From Chryseobacterium populi (GTDB lineage: Bacteria; Bacteroidota; Bacteroidia; Flavobacteriales; Weeksellaceae): a stretch of 64,000 nucleotides of DNA. The stretch spans positions 114,741 through 178,740 of the forward strand of contig NZ_AKJY01000003.1 in NCBI RefSeq assembly GCF_000282115.1, read 5' to 3'. Positions 16,759 to 25,893 of this stretch are shown piece after piece; position 1 is the stretch's first letter; the number at the start of each line of letters is the position of its first letter. The position numbers and the translations under genes were made by a program. The notes under the pieces were generated by a model, which was given only the letters and a program-made list of their open reading frames with translations, did not search any database and had not been told where the DNA came from.

Positions 16759-19671
16759 TTAAAATATTTGCCAACGGATTCCTAATTGTCCTCTGCTTCC
16801 ATACCATTCATTGGATGTTACTCTTTTCTTATTATCCCCCATATATAGTCTTAAACTTTCATTGCTTAAGTTGTTCAGCTCAATAAAGACCTTAATTTTT
16901 TTATTAATATCGTAGCTTGCTGAGAAATCAACCGTAAAGTTTTTATCTGACCAGATATAATAATCAGTCCCCAATTTCTGATTAATGGTTTCTACTGATT
17001 TTCCTCTGTAGTTTCCTGCCAGACGGATCATTACTTTTTTGTTTTCGTAATACAAAATAGCATTGAACAGGTTTTTAGACTGGTTCGGTAATGTTGTTTT
17101 ATCAAAATACTGGATACCTCCAACTGTTCTCGGAACTTCAACTTTTGAATCGATGAATGTATAATTGAATTCAACTCCGAAACCGTTCCAGAATCCCGGT
17201 AAAAAATCAAAACGCTTATTGATCCCGGCCTCAAAACCAAACAGATTGGAATCCTGAAGGTTTTTAGACTGGGTGACCATATAATCTGTTCCGCCGATAT
17301 TCAGTATCGAGGTGTCGGAGAATACAATATTTGATATTTTTTTATAAAATATCCCACCGGAAATAATCCCGATATTATTGAAATAATATTCTCCCATCAT
17401 ATCAAAATTATGGCTGAAAGTAGGTTGCAGATCCGGGTTACCTCTCGTAATGGTAAATGGATTTGAAGTATTGTCTATGCTGGATCCCGGAGACATATCT
17501 CCAAAATTCGGTCTGATAAATGATCTTGTATAGGCAAATCTTAAGCTTGATTTGGGTGAAAAATTATACCGCAAATGAAGCATCGGAAGAAATGCATTGT
17601 AATTGCTTTCCACAACAGACGGGCTGATCACGGTGGTTGCAGGTGTTCCCTCTTTTGTTGCTTTAGAACCATTTAAAGTAAGTCTTGTTGATTCATTTCT
17701 GAAACCACCGACAATTTTAAACTTTTCACTGGCTTTAATTTCTGCCATTGCATAGGCTGCAAAAACAGATTCTTCCCCGGTATAAACACTTGTAGCATTA
17801 GATTCTGCGCTTGAGAAATCCCTGAAGCCATATTGCTGTAAAAATTCAGGTGAATACATCTGGAAAAGCTGATCTTTTGTTGGCGGATTCATAATGTACG
17901 AATTGTAGTTTCCATTCATCCCGTTCAAAAAACCTGTTCCTTTCGGCGGATTGGTCGTTGCTAGCTGGGAAAGGCTCAGCAATGCGGGAGAATTCGGGAT
18001 TCCGACAGAAGCGCCCGGAAGAAACACGGCGTTATATCCGAATGTGCTTGTACGGTTTTTGTCACGGTATTTTGCTCCGACTTTTAAAGTGATATTCGGA
18101 TTAAGATCATATTTCAGGTTTATCCTTGCGATTTTGTCTCTTTCATTGTTATCCAGTTTTGAAATAACCAGCTGGGATAATAAGAGCTTATTGGCATTTA
18201 TTACTTCATTAGGGTCTTTTACATCAGATCCGTAATTCAGGTATTCGCCGCCTGTACCATCCGGAGAATCAAAGCCCCAGTATCTTTTCCCATCACTTGA
18301 CAGGTTATTGAATCCTCCGGTAATTTTCTGCCTGAAAGTAGAAATCGGAAGTCCTTTGATCTCATTGGTTGACGGTGTATCAAGGAAATACCTGGCCTGG
18401 TAATCACTCAACATCCAGTCAAGGCTTAATTTCTGGGAAATGCTGTGCTCACCACCTAATTCCATTCCGTATAATTCTGTCTGATAATGAGAATATCTGA
18501 AATTATACTGGTAACGGCTGTTGGTATAGTCAACATAAGATTCATAAACGGGACGGATATCATCAAACTTATTAAACATTCCTCTGAAATAAACCTTATT
18601 ATTTACGTTGAATTTATATTCAAGTCCACCGTTCAGGCCTATTGTTCTTCTGGTTCCCATATACCTTTTCATCATGATGGTGCTGATTGATTTTTTCTGG
18701 ACATCACTTGCCGCGCCGGTATTATAGGTCACATCAAACGAATCTGCACCCCACTGCCTGTCCCAGATGGCACCCGATAAAAGTACCCCAAGTTTGTTTT
18801 TGAAAAAACGGTCGCCATAGACAAGAGAAGCATTATAGGTCCCGTCCTGGGAAAAAGTGTTGTAACCTCCGGCTCCGCTTACACTCAATGTTTTCTTTGC
18901 CGGAGCTGTTCTGGTAATAAAATTAATGCTTCCGCCAATGGCATCACCATCCATATCCGGGGTAATGGCTTTAGAAACCTGTACAAACTGAATCAGTTCT
19001 GAAGGAACTACATCAAGAACAAAAGATCTGTTCCCTAAAACATTGGCACTCGGAAGGCGGTTTCCGTTAAATAAAGCCGAAGTCCATGCAAAAGGGGTTC
19101 CCCTTACAGTCGCCTGGTCCGCTTCCCCATGATATCTGGCTACAGCAACCCCCTGAACCCTCTGTACGGCTTCTGCAGCATTTCTGTCCGGCAGTTTTCC
19201 AATTGCATCGGCTGCAATAACTTCCATAATGGCGCTGTTATTTCTTTTGATCTCATATGCCTTGGCCTGGGTCAAAGCATTAGGCCTTGTAAAAACCACT
19301 TCCTGAATATTGCCGACCTTGTCTTTTGTTGTTTTATCTTCGGGAATTATTGTAATGTATCCCATATCATTGGTTCCTTCCTTTACTGTCACCGGGATTG
19401 TCTGGGTTTCATATCCGATGTATTCAACTTTAATCATGACCTCGCCCAGCTTTGGTGAAAGTATATTGAAATCTCCGTCTAAAGATGAAGCTGTTTTGGC
19501 CCCGGTATCTACAATCGAAATATTCGCTCCGGGAAGAGCACCGTTTGTTTTACCGACAACCGTTCCTTTTATGGTTTGGGCATGTAGAGTTCCAAAAGAA
19601 GCTATCAGGAAAAAAGCAGATATCTGAATGATTCCTGACCTTCGTTTTGAAAAACCAATAGAATTGTTCAT
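16759..19671 (-). CDS. TonB-dependent outer membrane receptor
   Basis: 970 residues. Signal peptide (to about 31), a carboxypeptidase-regulatory-like Ig domain (about 33-110: IKGTVVGKTNGALPGANISI), plug domain with LPDRNAAEAVQRVQG (about 155-170) and a C-terminal 22-strand barrel ending in an aromatic residue (RWQIF). The plug motif and overall length are like the TonB-Xanth-Caul group. No SusD-like partner is present. Operon with the periplasmic phosphatase; divergent from an AraC-type membrane regulator. I infer import of a phosphorylated or iron-chelating ligand. Confidence 0.9.
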   Translation of the reverse strand: MNNSIGFSKRRSGIIQISAFFLIASFGTLHAQTIKGTVVGKTNGALPGANISIVDTGAKTASSLDGDFNILSPKLGEVMIKVEYIGYETQTIPVTVKEGTNDMGYITIIPEDKTTKDKVGNIQEVVFTRPNALTQAKAYEIKRNNSAIMEVIAADAIGKLPDRNAAEAVQRVQGVAVARYHGEADQATVRGTPFAWTSALFNGNRLPSANVLGNRSFVLDVVPSELIQFVQVSKAITPDMDGDAIGGSINFITRTAPAKKTLSVSGAGGYNTFSQDGTYNASLVYGDRFFKNKLGVLLSGAIWDRQWGADSFDVTYNTGAASDVQKKSISTIMMKRYMGTRRTIGLNGGLEYKFNVNNKVYFRGMFNKFDDIRPVYESYVDYTNSRYQYNFRYSHYQTELYGMELGGEHSISQKLSLDWMLSDYQARYFLDTPSTNEIKGLPISTFRQKITGGFNNLSSDGKRYWGFDSPDGTGGEYLNYGSDVKDPNEVINANKLLLSQLVISKLDNNERDKIARINLKYDLNPNITLKVGAKYRDKNRTSTFGYNAVFLPGASVGIPNSPALLSLSQLATTNPPKGTGFLNGMNGNYNSYIMNPPTKDQLFQMYSPEFLQQYGFRDFSSAESNATSVYTGEESVFAAYAMAEIKASEKFKIVGGFRNESTRLTLNGSKATKEGTPATTVISPSVVESNYNAFLPMLHLRYNFSPKSSLRFAYTRSFIRPNFGDMSPGSSIDNTSNPFTITRGNPDLQPTFSHNFDMMGEYYFNNIGIISGGIFYKKISNIVFSDTSILNIGGTDYMVTQSKNLQDSNLFGFEAGINKRFDFLPGFWNGFGVEFNYTFIDSKVEVPRTVGGIQYFDKTTLPNQSKNLFNAILYYENKKVMIRLAGNYRGKSVETINQKLGTDYYIWSDKNFTVDFSASYDINKKIKVFIELNNLSNESLRLYMGDNKKRVTSNEWYGSRGQLGIRWQIF

Positions 19672-19926
19672 AATTTTTTTTCAGCAAAATTGGTCAGATT
19701 GTGAGTCTGTTTCGTCCTTCAGAAAAAATCACCGAATAAAACGTGTCACTCGTTGGATTAATACTTTTAACATTTTGATTATCAGTTTATTAATTTAATT
19801 TAACTGTTTGTTATTTATTTGTGAACCCAATATTAATAGGTAAATAAAAATTTTAATAGATAAATAACAGGATTGCGAATCATAAAAAGCAGATTTTGTA
19901 TTTATTTTGTATAAACCTAAGGAAGA

Positions 19927-21099
19927 ATGCAATATATAGTTATCATCGGGGCTTTTCAGGCTCTTGTGGCCCTTTGGCTTTTACAGTTCAGAGAGAGAAA
20001 ATCACCTTCGAATTATCTGTTTATTTTCCTGCTTTCTGCGATTGCTGTTCACCTGACGATTAAATTTGTTATCTTCAATTTCATTCCTGATGAAAGTATC
20101 AGGCAGCAGATGAATACGTTTATCGGAGTCTGTTATGGCCCTTTGATCTATTTATACACTTTAAGCAAAACAAAAAAAGGATTTTCCATTGCGGGTAAGT
20201 GGTATATTTTTATTCCATTTTTTTTATTAATGATTGCTTATTTTACGGTTTCCTGTGTCTTTATTATCCTAAATCATGCCGATCAGAAACTGCTTGATCT
20301 GTATAATAGCTTCAGCTTAAATTTAATTTTCATCATTAATTTATATTATCCTTTAAAAAGTGTTTTAATTGCCAGAAAAACCCGGTTCAAAACCCTTGAA
20401 AAAATTGAATATGATGTTATTACCAGGATTTCTTACTGCATTCTGTTGATGGAGCTTGGTGTAATTGTCTCCAAAACCCTATTATATATTTATCCTGAAG
20501 AAACTCAATTCATTAATATTTCGATAAGAAGTATCGCTTATTTTTTATTACTGGTCATCTGCCTTTTAATCGTAAGAAAAAGCCTTAAAACCGAAGTCGT
20601 ACATATTTCTGAAACTGATTCTGAACATCATCATTTGAAAATTTCTGTCAACCCAAATATTGATGAAGACAGCCTGCCGTTAAATATCATTGATTATGAA
20701 ATAAAATTTAATGAATTGTGGCAGAAAATGGATGACTCGGTGAAAAAACAACAGCTTTTCCGGAATTGTGATTTAAATCTGGATGAGCTGGCCATTAAAA
20801 CGGAGATCAATAAATACCAGATCAGCGAAATGCTGAATGGTTATAAGCAAAAGCCTTTTTATCGCTACATCAACGAATACCGGATAGAATATTTCAGAAA
20901 AATGGTTGAAAAAGCCATAGAAAAGAATGAACATATCAATTTCCTGTCTTTTGCCTATGAAGCAGGATTTAAGTCTAAGTCTTCCTTTAACCGCTATTTT
21001 AAAGAAATCATTGGGAAAACCCCTTCGGAATATTATAAAAGCCTGATCAATGAAAATAAAGGATCAGCGTTTGAAAACCTGTATCGGGGAAGTGCTTAG
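19927..21099 (+). CDS. Membrane-bound AraC family transcriptional regulator
   Basis: 390 residues. The first 220 or so carry about seven hydrophobic helices, followed by a linker and a C-terminal AraC DNA-binding domain (about 280-380) with LAIKTEINKYQISEMLNGY and FLSFAYEAGFKSKSSFNRYF. Such 7TM-HTH_18 proteins sense a signal in the membrane. It is divergent from the TonB receptor/phosphatase operon, which it probably controls. The 255 bp between them is AT-rich with no clear operator. Confidence 0.85.
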   Translation: MQYIVIIGAFQALVALWLLQFRERKSPSNYLFIFLLSAIAVHLTIKFVIFNFIPDESIRQQMNTFIGVCYGPLIYLYTLSKTKKGFSIAGKWYIFIPFFLLMIAYFTVSCVFIILNHADQKLLDLYNSFSLNLIFIINLYYPLKSVLIARKTRFKTLEKIEYDVITRISYCILLMELGVIVSKTLLYIYPEETQFINISIRSIAYFLLLVICLLIVRKSLKTEVVHISETDSEHHHLKISVNPNIDEDSLPLNIIDYEIKFNELWQKMDDSVKKQQLFRNCDLNLDELAIKTEINKYQISEMLNGYKQKPFYRYINEYRIEYFRKMVEKAIEKNEHINFLSFAYEAGFKSKSSFNRYFKEIIGKTPSEYYKSLINENKGSAFENLYRGSA

Positions 21100-21308
21100 A
21101 TCATTTATGGTTTGAATTTTCTCGCAATCCAGGTAAAAAAGGTCCTGTTCAGATAGAAAAATCAATATAATTATGAAGGACTTTCATTACGAAGCATATT
21201 CACAGGTTTGATTCCGGGGAACTTTTTCTTGCGCCGTCTCTGAATATATTTTTTGTTTTAAATGATGATAACTAAATAGTGAATCTCTTTACCCGGAGCT
21301 ATGGTATT

Positions 21309-21467
21309 CTACCTTTTCACAGATATCGTATCGCTTTCGGCAGATCCGTTGCTTTTGCTATTGTCTTTATATTTTGTTTTTGGTTCGTCTTCATCAAGAT
21401 TACACCTGCATGAAGCTGAAGAAAAAAAACAAATAATTCCTAAGATAATGGTTGCTGTTGTTTTCAT
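21309..21467 (-). CDS. Small putative lipoprotein (52 aa)
   Basis: A short complete frame on the minus strand starts with ATG at 21467 and stops at 21309. It reads MKTTATIILGIICFFSSASC, then a charged Ser/Asp/Lys-rich tail ending DTISVKR. The hydrophobic leader and Cys20 resemble a lipoprotein signal. Similar short Ser/Thr/Asp-rich lipoproteins are scattered through Chryseobacterium genomes. Function unknown. The rest of the gap 21100-21542 shows no other gene. Confidence 0.5.
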   Translation of the reverse strand: MKTTATIILGIICFFSSASCRCNLDEDEPKTKYKDNSKSNGSAESDTISVKR

Positions 21468-21542
21468 AATATGATATGTTTAAAGTGTTATTTTTAATTT
21501 TATTATTGACTGAATTTCTCCGGAAAAATATCTTTTGACATT

Positions 21543-22298
21543 TTATCCGTTTACAATCAATCCTCCGTTAGGATGAAGAACCTGCCCTGTAATCTGTGCA
21601 GCGTCTTCGCTTGCCAGAAATAAGAAACTGGCAGCCACCTCTTCCGGGGTTGCATTTCTTTCAAAAGGCGGCTTATCAGTGTCTTCTTCTTCCTCACCGA
21701 AGGTTTCTTTGGTAAGAGGCGTTGCTACCGGCCCCGGTGCCACTGCATTGATACGAATTCCTTTTGGCTTTGCCTGTAAGGCCAGAGAACGGGTGAATGA
21801 AACGATAGCTCCTTTAGTAGCAGAATAATCAAGAAGTTCGGCGTGTCCCTGATAAGCGACGGCCGAAGTTGTATTAATAATAGTTCCGGCTTCTTTCATA
21901 TAAGGAAATACTACTTTAGTCAGCAGGATCATCCCGATAATATTAGAATCAAAAGTTTTTCTGATATTTTCTTCTTCAAGGGTTTCGATATTGTCTGACG
22001 GAAACTGAATGCCTGCATTGTTGATCAGAATATCAATTCCACCAAATTCCATAATCACTTTTGCTGTGGTCTCTTCACAAAATTCGTAATCATTGATATC
22101 TCCGGGAAAAATGATACATTCCCGTCCCAGATTCAGGATTTCATTTTTTGTGGTTTCAGCGCTTTCATCATCTTCATGATAAATAATAGCAATATTGGCT
22201 CCTTCTTTTGCAAAAAGAATAGCAACTGCTTTACCTATTCCACTATCTGCTCCCGTGATAAGAACGGATTTATCTTTTAATCTTAATCCACTCATCAT
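21543..22298 (-). CDS. SDR family oxidoreductase (glucose dehydrogenase/YghA-like)
   Basis: 251 residues. TGADSGIGKAVA near 15-26, NNAGIQFP near 91, catalytic Tyr/Lys in YSATKGA near 158-164, and a final HPNGG. The IIYHEDDESAETT and PFERNATPEEVA segments match the general-stress SDRs of the YghA/YhdF type. Last gene of a minus-strand run: catalase remnant, CinA, SDR, this SDR (3 bp gap to the previous). Confidence 0.87.
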   Translation of the reverse strand: MMSGLRLKDKSVLITGADSGIGKAVAILFAKEGANIAIIYHEDDESAETTKNEILNLGRECIIFPGDINDYEFCEETTAKVIMEFGGIDILINNAGIQFPSDNIETLEEENIRKTFDSNIIGMILLTKVVFPYMKEAGTIINTTSAVAYQGHAELLDYSATKGAIVSFTRSLALQAKPKGIRINAVAPGPVATPLTKETFGEEEEDTDKPPFERNATPEEVAASFLFLASEDAAQITGQVLHPNGGLIVNG

Positions 22299-22301
22299 AT
22301 T

Positions 22302-23099
22302 TTATTTTTCGGTTGCCGGCTTTTGCATTTCTCCCATTGTACGGGCAGCCATATTGTATGTCGTAAGGTTTGATATGGCTACGGTAAGCTTATTTTTAAA
22401 GCCGGAGATCAGTTTATCATTGCCACTCATCAAAGCATTATAACCGTCTAATGTCACTTCTGCCGCTGACGCCAGATGATCTTTATCCTGCAGGATTTTA
22501 CTTGTATTCATGTCTGCTTTATTAAAGAAATCAATATCGGTAGGCCCTGGTAAAAGGGCTGTTACCGTGATCCCTGTATCTTTCAGCTCTTCACGGATGG
22601 CTTCGGACCATGACAATATGAAAGCCTTTGTTCCATGATAAACCGACTGCCATGGGCCGGGAGATTTGCTGGCTATAGAAGCAAGGTTTAAAATCTTCCC
22701 TGATCCTTTAACCAGGCGGTCTTTTAAAAACAATTTGGTGAGTATGATAACTGAAGTAATATTCAGATTCACAATATCTATTTCCCTGTGTATGTCGGTA
22801 TCAGTGAATTTCCCGTAAACACCCTGTCCTGCATTGTTTACAAGGATCTCTGGGGTTATGCCATTTAATTTTAATTCAGAATAAAGAGCATAAACTTCAT
22901 CCTGCAGTAACAGTTTTTTTGAAATGCAGATCACATTAACACCATAGTTTTTAAATTCCTGAGATTTATTTTTTAATTCTTCATGATCCCTGACAACGAT
23001 GATCAGGTCATATCCGCCTTTTGCGAATAATTTTGCCAGTTCGTAGCCGATTCCGCTGGTTGCTCCTGTTATCAGTACATATTGTTTTTTACGTTCCAT
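22302..23099 (-). CDS. SDR family NAD(P)-dependent oxidoreductase
   Basis: 265 residues. TGATSGIGYELAKLF at 11-25, NNAGQGVYG near 88, catalytic YHGTKAF near 152-158. The C-terminus is extended and helical. Close to dehydrogenases annotated as DltE-like. Sits between CinA (4 bp) and another SDR (3 bp), a tight operon. Substrate unknown. Confidence 0.86.
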   Translation of the reverse strand: MERKKQYVLITGATSGIGYELAKLFAKGGYDLIIVVRDHEELKNKSQEFKNYGVNVICISKKLLLQDEVYALYSELKLNGITPEILVNNAGQGVYGKFTDTDIHREIDIVNLNITSVIILTKLFLKDRLVKGSGKILNLASIASKSPGPWQSVYHGTKAFILSWSEAIREELKDTGITVTALLPGPTDIDFFNKADMNTSKILQDKDHLASAAEVTLDGYNALMSGNDKLISGFKNKLTVAISNLTTYNMAARTMGEMQKPATEK

Positions 23100-23103
23100 A
23101 AGT

Positions 23104-23607
23104 TTATTCTAAAATTAATAGCTGTTTATTCATTTCACTTTTAAAGCACCCTAAAATAAATTCTGTGTAATATAACTGGGCATTCAGAGCCTGGGTTTTG
23201 GGATGCAGTTCAAGCTTTTTGGTAAGAATGATCTCCTCCTTATAAGCAAAAGAAAAATAGGCGAAAATTTTATATGCGGAATTTCGTATGGGAGTACAAT
23301 AGCCGGTTGTGGCAATAGACCAGTCAGTTTCATATAACTTTGCAATATTAAGGGCCATTGTTTCGGCGATGTTTTCCGAAACACAATCGCATTCTTCGGC
23401 TTCTGTTTTGTCAACATTCAGTAATCTCACTTTTTCCGAAAGCGTGTAAGCGGTCATGCCGCCTTTGTAAAATAATGAAGCATTCGGCATTTGTGAGAAA
23501 GCTAGCTGCAAACATCCGGAAGTCACACTTTCTACAATTGAAATGGTTTCACTGGTAGTTATCATTGAATGACTTATATATTCTAAAAGATTTTTTTGAA
23601 ATTCCAT
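23104..23607 (-). CDS. CinA family protein (nicotinamide-nucleotide amidohydrolase domain)
   Basis: 167 residues, a stand-alone CinA C-terminal domain. It has SIVESVTSGCLQLAFSQ near the N-terminus, FYKGGMTAYTLSEKVRLL (substrate loop) and AIATTGYC. Stand-alone domains deamidate nicotinamide mononucleotide (PncC activity) in the better studied members. Some members of this stress-associated group diverge (here TSGC instead of the usual TGG). First intact gene of the CinA-SDR-SDR operon; the catalase remnant is 235 bp upstream. Confidence 0.82.
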   Translation of the reverse strand: MEFQKNLLEYISHSMITTSETISIVESVTSGCLQLAFSQMPNASLFYKGGMTAYTLSEKVRLLNVDKTEAEECDCVSENIAETMALNIAKLYETDWSIATTGYCTPIRNSAYKIFAYFSFAYKEEIILTKKLELHPKTQALNAQLYYTEFILGCFKSEMNKQLLILE

Positions 23608-23842
23608 AGCATTATGTTTTAAGTTGTTAGAAAAAATTTAAGCACTGTAGTTAAACTCCTGAAAAGAAATTTATACTCCATTTTCATAGGGCGAATCCTA
23701 AGGACACACCCTAATAAATGTGAAGATCATTTCTACAAATTATTGATATTTTTGAATCTGCGGATGGGAAAAAGAAAGCTTTCATAATCTTATATTTAAA
23801 TGTGATGTGAAGGTGTTTTCTGATTACGCTGAAAGCTGATGT

Positions 23843-24427
23843 TTAAGAGTTTCTTTCTATTTCCAGATCCCAGACCCTATGGTTGGCAATTGCGCTTACA
23901 AATTTGTTTTGCAGTTTATTTTCTGACCAGTTGATAATAGCAGGATCTTCATGTTTTTTCAGGAGCGACATTACTGTTATTATAAAGTCCTTCGGTACCT
24001 GATCCGAAATAGATCGCTTTACAATGCTTATAAGCCTCATTGATAAAATGTAAAGACTGATGTTTGTTTTCCGGAAGTAAAAGTTCTTTTGCAGAATGTT
24101 CACCTGCAGAAATATATAAAGCATCAAAGATACCCCGATAAACAGATATTTTGAAAGCTTTATAATTTTACAGTGCTTAAGGGAAACCGCATTGAACGGA
24201 TAAAGACTATCCATGAAAAGTAAAAATTCTCCGAAGCTCTGGCTGGTTGTAAGCATCCTTTGGATACTTTCTTTTCCTTTCTCATTATAATTATTGAGCT
24301 TTACTTCTCCTTCAATTATCTGATAATAAAAATGTAGTAAATCCCCTTCATTGAGAATGGTTTCCGAGGGACCGTAATCTACTATAGCCCCACCTATTGA
24401 GTATAATATTTTTTCGCTGATTCCCAT
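23843..24427 (-). pseudogene. Chimera: Crp/Fnr N-terminus fused to the C-terminal domain of a large catalase (katE type)
   Basis: A single open frame of 194 codons, but the text is mosaic. Codons 1-95 are a cNMP-binding domain (EGDLLHFYYQIIEGEVKL, QSFGEFLLF). From about 24140 the frame reads nonsense, while the next frame encodes FDALYISAGEHSAKELL, HFINEAYKHCKAIYFG and YNNSNVAPEK. Past 23954 the original frame takes over with KHEDPAIINWSENK and AIANHRVWDLEIERN, then stops. Those segments are the C-terminal class-I glutamine amidotransferase-like domain of HPII-type catalases (compare MEAYKHLK and AAHRVW in E. coli KatE). The frame switch sits at six A (T 23954-23959 on +), so one inserted base explains it. 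HTH and catalase core are missing. Confidence 0.82.
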
Positions 24428-24683
24428 AACAGTTGCCTTTTAAATTAATGATATTTAAAAAGGTTCACAAAAACAGATCTTAGTAAAAAAAATTATAGAA
24501 TAGTTATTAATGCAAAAATCGCACCGCCTTCAATAAATAAGCAGTTAAAGTAAGTTAAATAAATTGTTGTAATTCAGTATTTTATTTCTTTAATTCATTA
24601 GAGCAATTCAATGCTGAACCCTATCCGGAGCATCATACGGATAGGGTATAAACAATTTTACTCATTGTTTCATTGAATCTTTT

Positions 24684-24800
24684 TTAGGAGACCCGGGAGC
24701 TGTCTTTTGGAGGAGTTGCCGTTGTCACGGTATCAGAAGCTACCGGAGGATCTACCGTTGTACCTGATGTGGAGATAGTATCGATCCTGTTTTTATGGAA
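24684..24800 (-). pseudogene. Remnant of a small Thr/Asp-rich lipoprotein
   Basis: Minus-strand frame without start codon reads RIDTISTSGTTVDPPVASDT and a short tail KDSSRVS, then stop. The composition is that of the short lipoproteins of this genus, but the signal sequence is gone and a stop closes the frame at 24801. The rest of 24428-24921 has no gene I can support; it carries the AT-rich upstream DNA of the chimera. Confidence 0.4.
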
Positions 24801-24921
24801 TTATATTAAATAAGTAATATTTCTATTTAATGGTAAAACTCGTACCTGTGTAACAAAACTATAAAGAAAATATACAGAAATTTATGATTTGAATCATAAG
24901 CCTTATCTCTGTGAGAAAATC

Positions 24922-25806
24922 TTATTTTGCAAATTTCTTTGTACCGGCAACACACAGGATAACGCCAACGGTTACCCCTATCATCCCGATACTTACCGGC
25001 TCATGAAGCAGGTATGCTGCTAAGGCCAATCCGAAAAACGGCTGAAGTAGCTGTAACTGGCCCACAGTAGTGATCCCTCCCTGAGCAAGCCCGCGGTACC
25101 AGAATATAAACCCGATAAACATGCTGAATAATGCAATATAAGCTAATCCCAGCCACGCTCCTGTACTTACCTGTTCTACTGAATCCGGAAAATAAAAAAA
25201 GAATAGCGGAAGCATTAAGGGCAACGCGATCACCAAAGCCCACGAAATAACCTGCCAGCCACCCAAATCTTTTGAAAGCTTTGCTCCTTCAGCATACCCC
25301 AATCCACACAGAATCACAGCTGCAAGCATTAAGAGGTCACCAACTGGAGATGCCGAAATCCCCTGGGAAACTGCATAGCCGATCACTAAAAGACTTCCGA
25401 TAATTGAAAAAAACCAGAATATAGGCTGCGGGCGTTCCCCACCGCGGAAAACACCGAATATAGCTGTAGCAAGGGGCAACATTCCTAAAAATACAATAGA
25501 ATGAGCGGAAGTAAGATACTGCAGAGCCAGTGAAGAAAGCAGCGGAAACCCGATAACACAACCGACTGATACAAGCACCAACGGGAATATCTGCTTTCCG
25601 GATGGTATCTTTTCTTTATAGATTAATAAAACTGATAAGGCTAATATTCCCGCAATTCCTGCCCGGGCAATGGTTACAAAAACTGGGTCCATATCCGTTA
25701 CGGCGAGCTTCGTGGCCGGTAAAGAACCACTGAACAGCAGAACGCCTATAAAGCCGTTAATCCATCCGTTTACTGTCTGATCTTTTGATAAGGTATCGAT
25801 TGCCAT
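24922..25806 (-). CDS. DMT superfamily transporter (EamA domain)
   Basis: 294 residues from the ATG at 25806; a TTG seven codons upstream is less likely. Ten hydrophobic helices in two EamA repeats, with the second repeat motif GYAEGAKLSKDLGGWQVISW near 185 and GQLQLLQPFFGLALAAYLL late. Probably exports an amino acid or metabolite. The divergent MocR-type regulator 87 bp away is the likely regulator, a common transporter/MocR pairing. Confidence 0.88.
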   Translation of the reverse strand: MAIDTLSKDQTVNGWINGFIGVLLFSGSLPATKLAVTDMDPVFVTIARAGIAGILALSVLLIYKEKIPSGKQIFPLVLVSVGCVIGFPLLSSLALQYLTSAHSIVFLGMLPLATAIFGVFRGGERPQPIFWFFSIIGSLLVIGYAVSQGISASPVGDLLMLAAVILCGLGYAEGAKLSKDLGGWQVISWALVIALPLMLPLFFFYFPDSVEQVSTGAWLGLAYIALFSMFIGFIFWYRGLAQGGITTVGQLQLLQPFFGLALAAYLLHEPVSIGMIGVTVGVILCVAGTKKFAK

Positions 25807-25851
25807 TGTATATTTTTTATGGTTCAAAATTAGAATAGAAAATTAAATAAT

Positions 25852-25887
25852 CACAGTCTCAGTTTTGTATATTTGCATGGACACAGT
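25852..25887. promoter_or_regulatory. Direct repeats and -7 box in the DMT/MocR intergenic region
   Basis: CACAGT occurs at 25852-25857 and 25882-25887, 30 bp apart, each followed by T-rich TTTGAG or CTCAG-like bases. A TATATTTG -7 box (fits TAnnTTTG) lies between them at about 25868-25875. Spaced direct repeats are usual for MocR regulators, so this is a candidate binding site. Confidence 0.4.
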
Positions 25888-25893
25888 TTGAGT

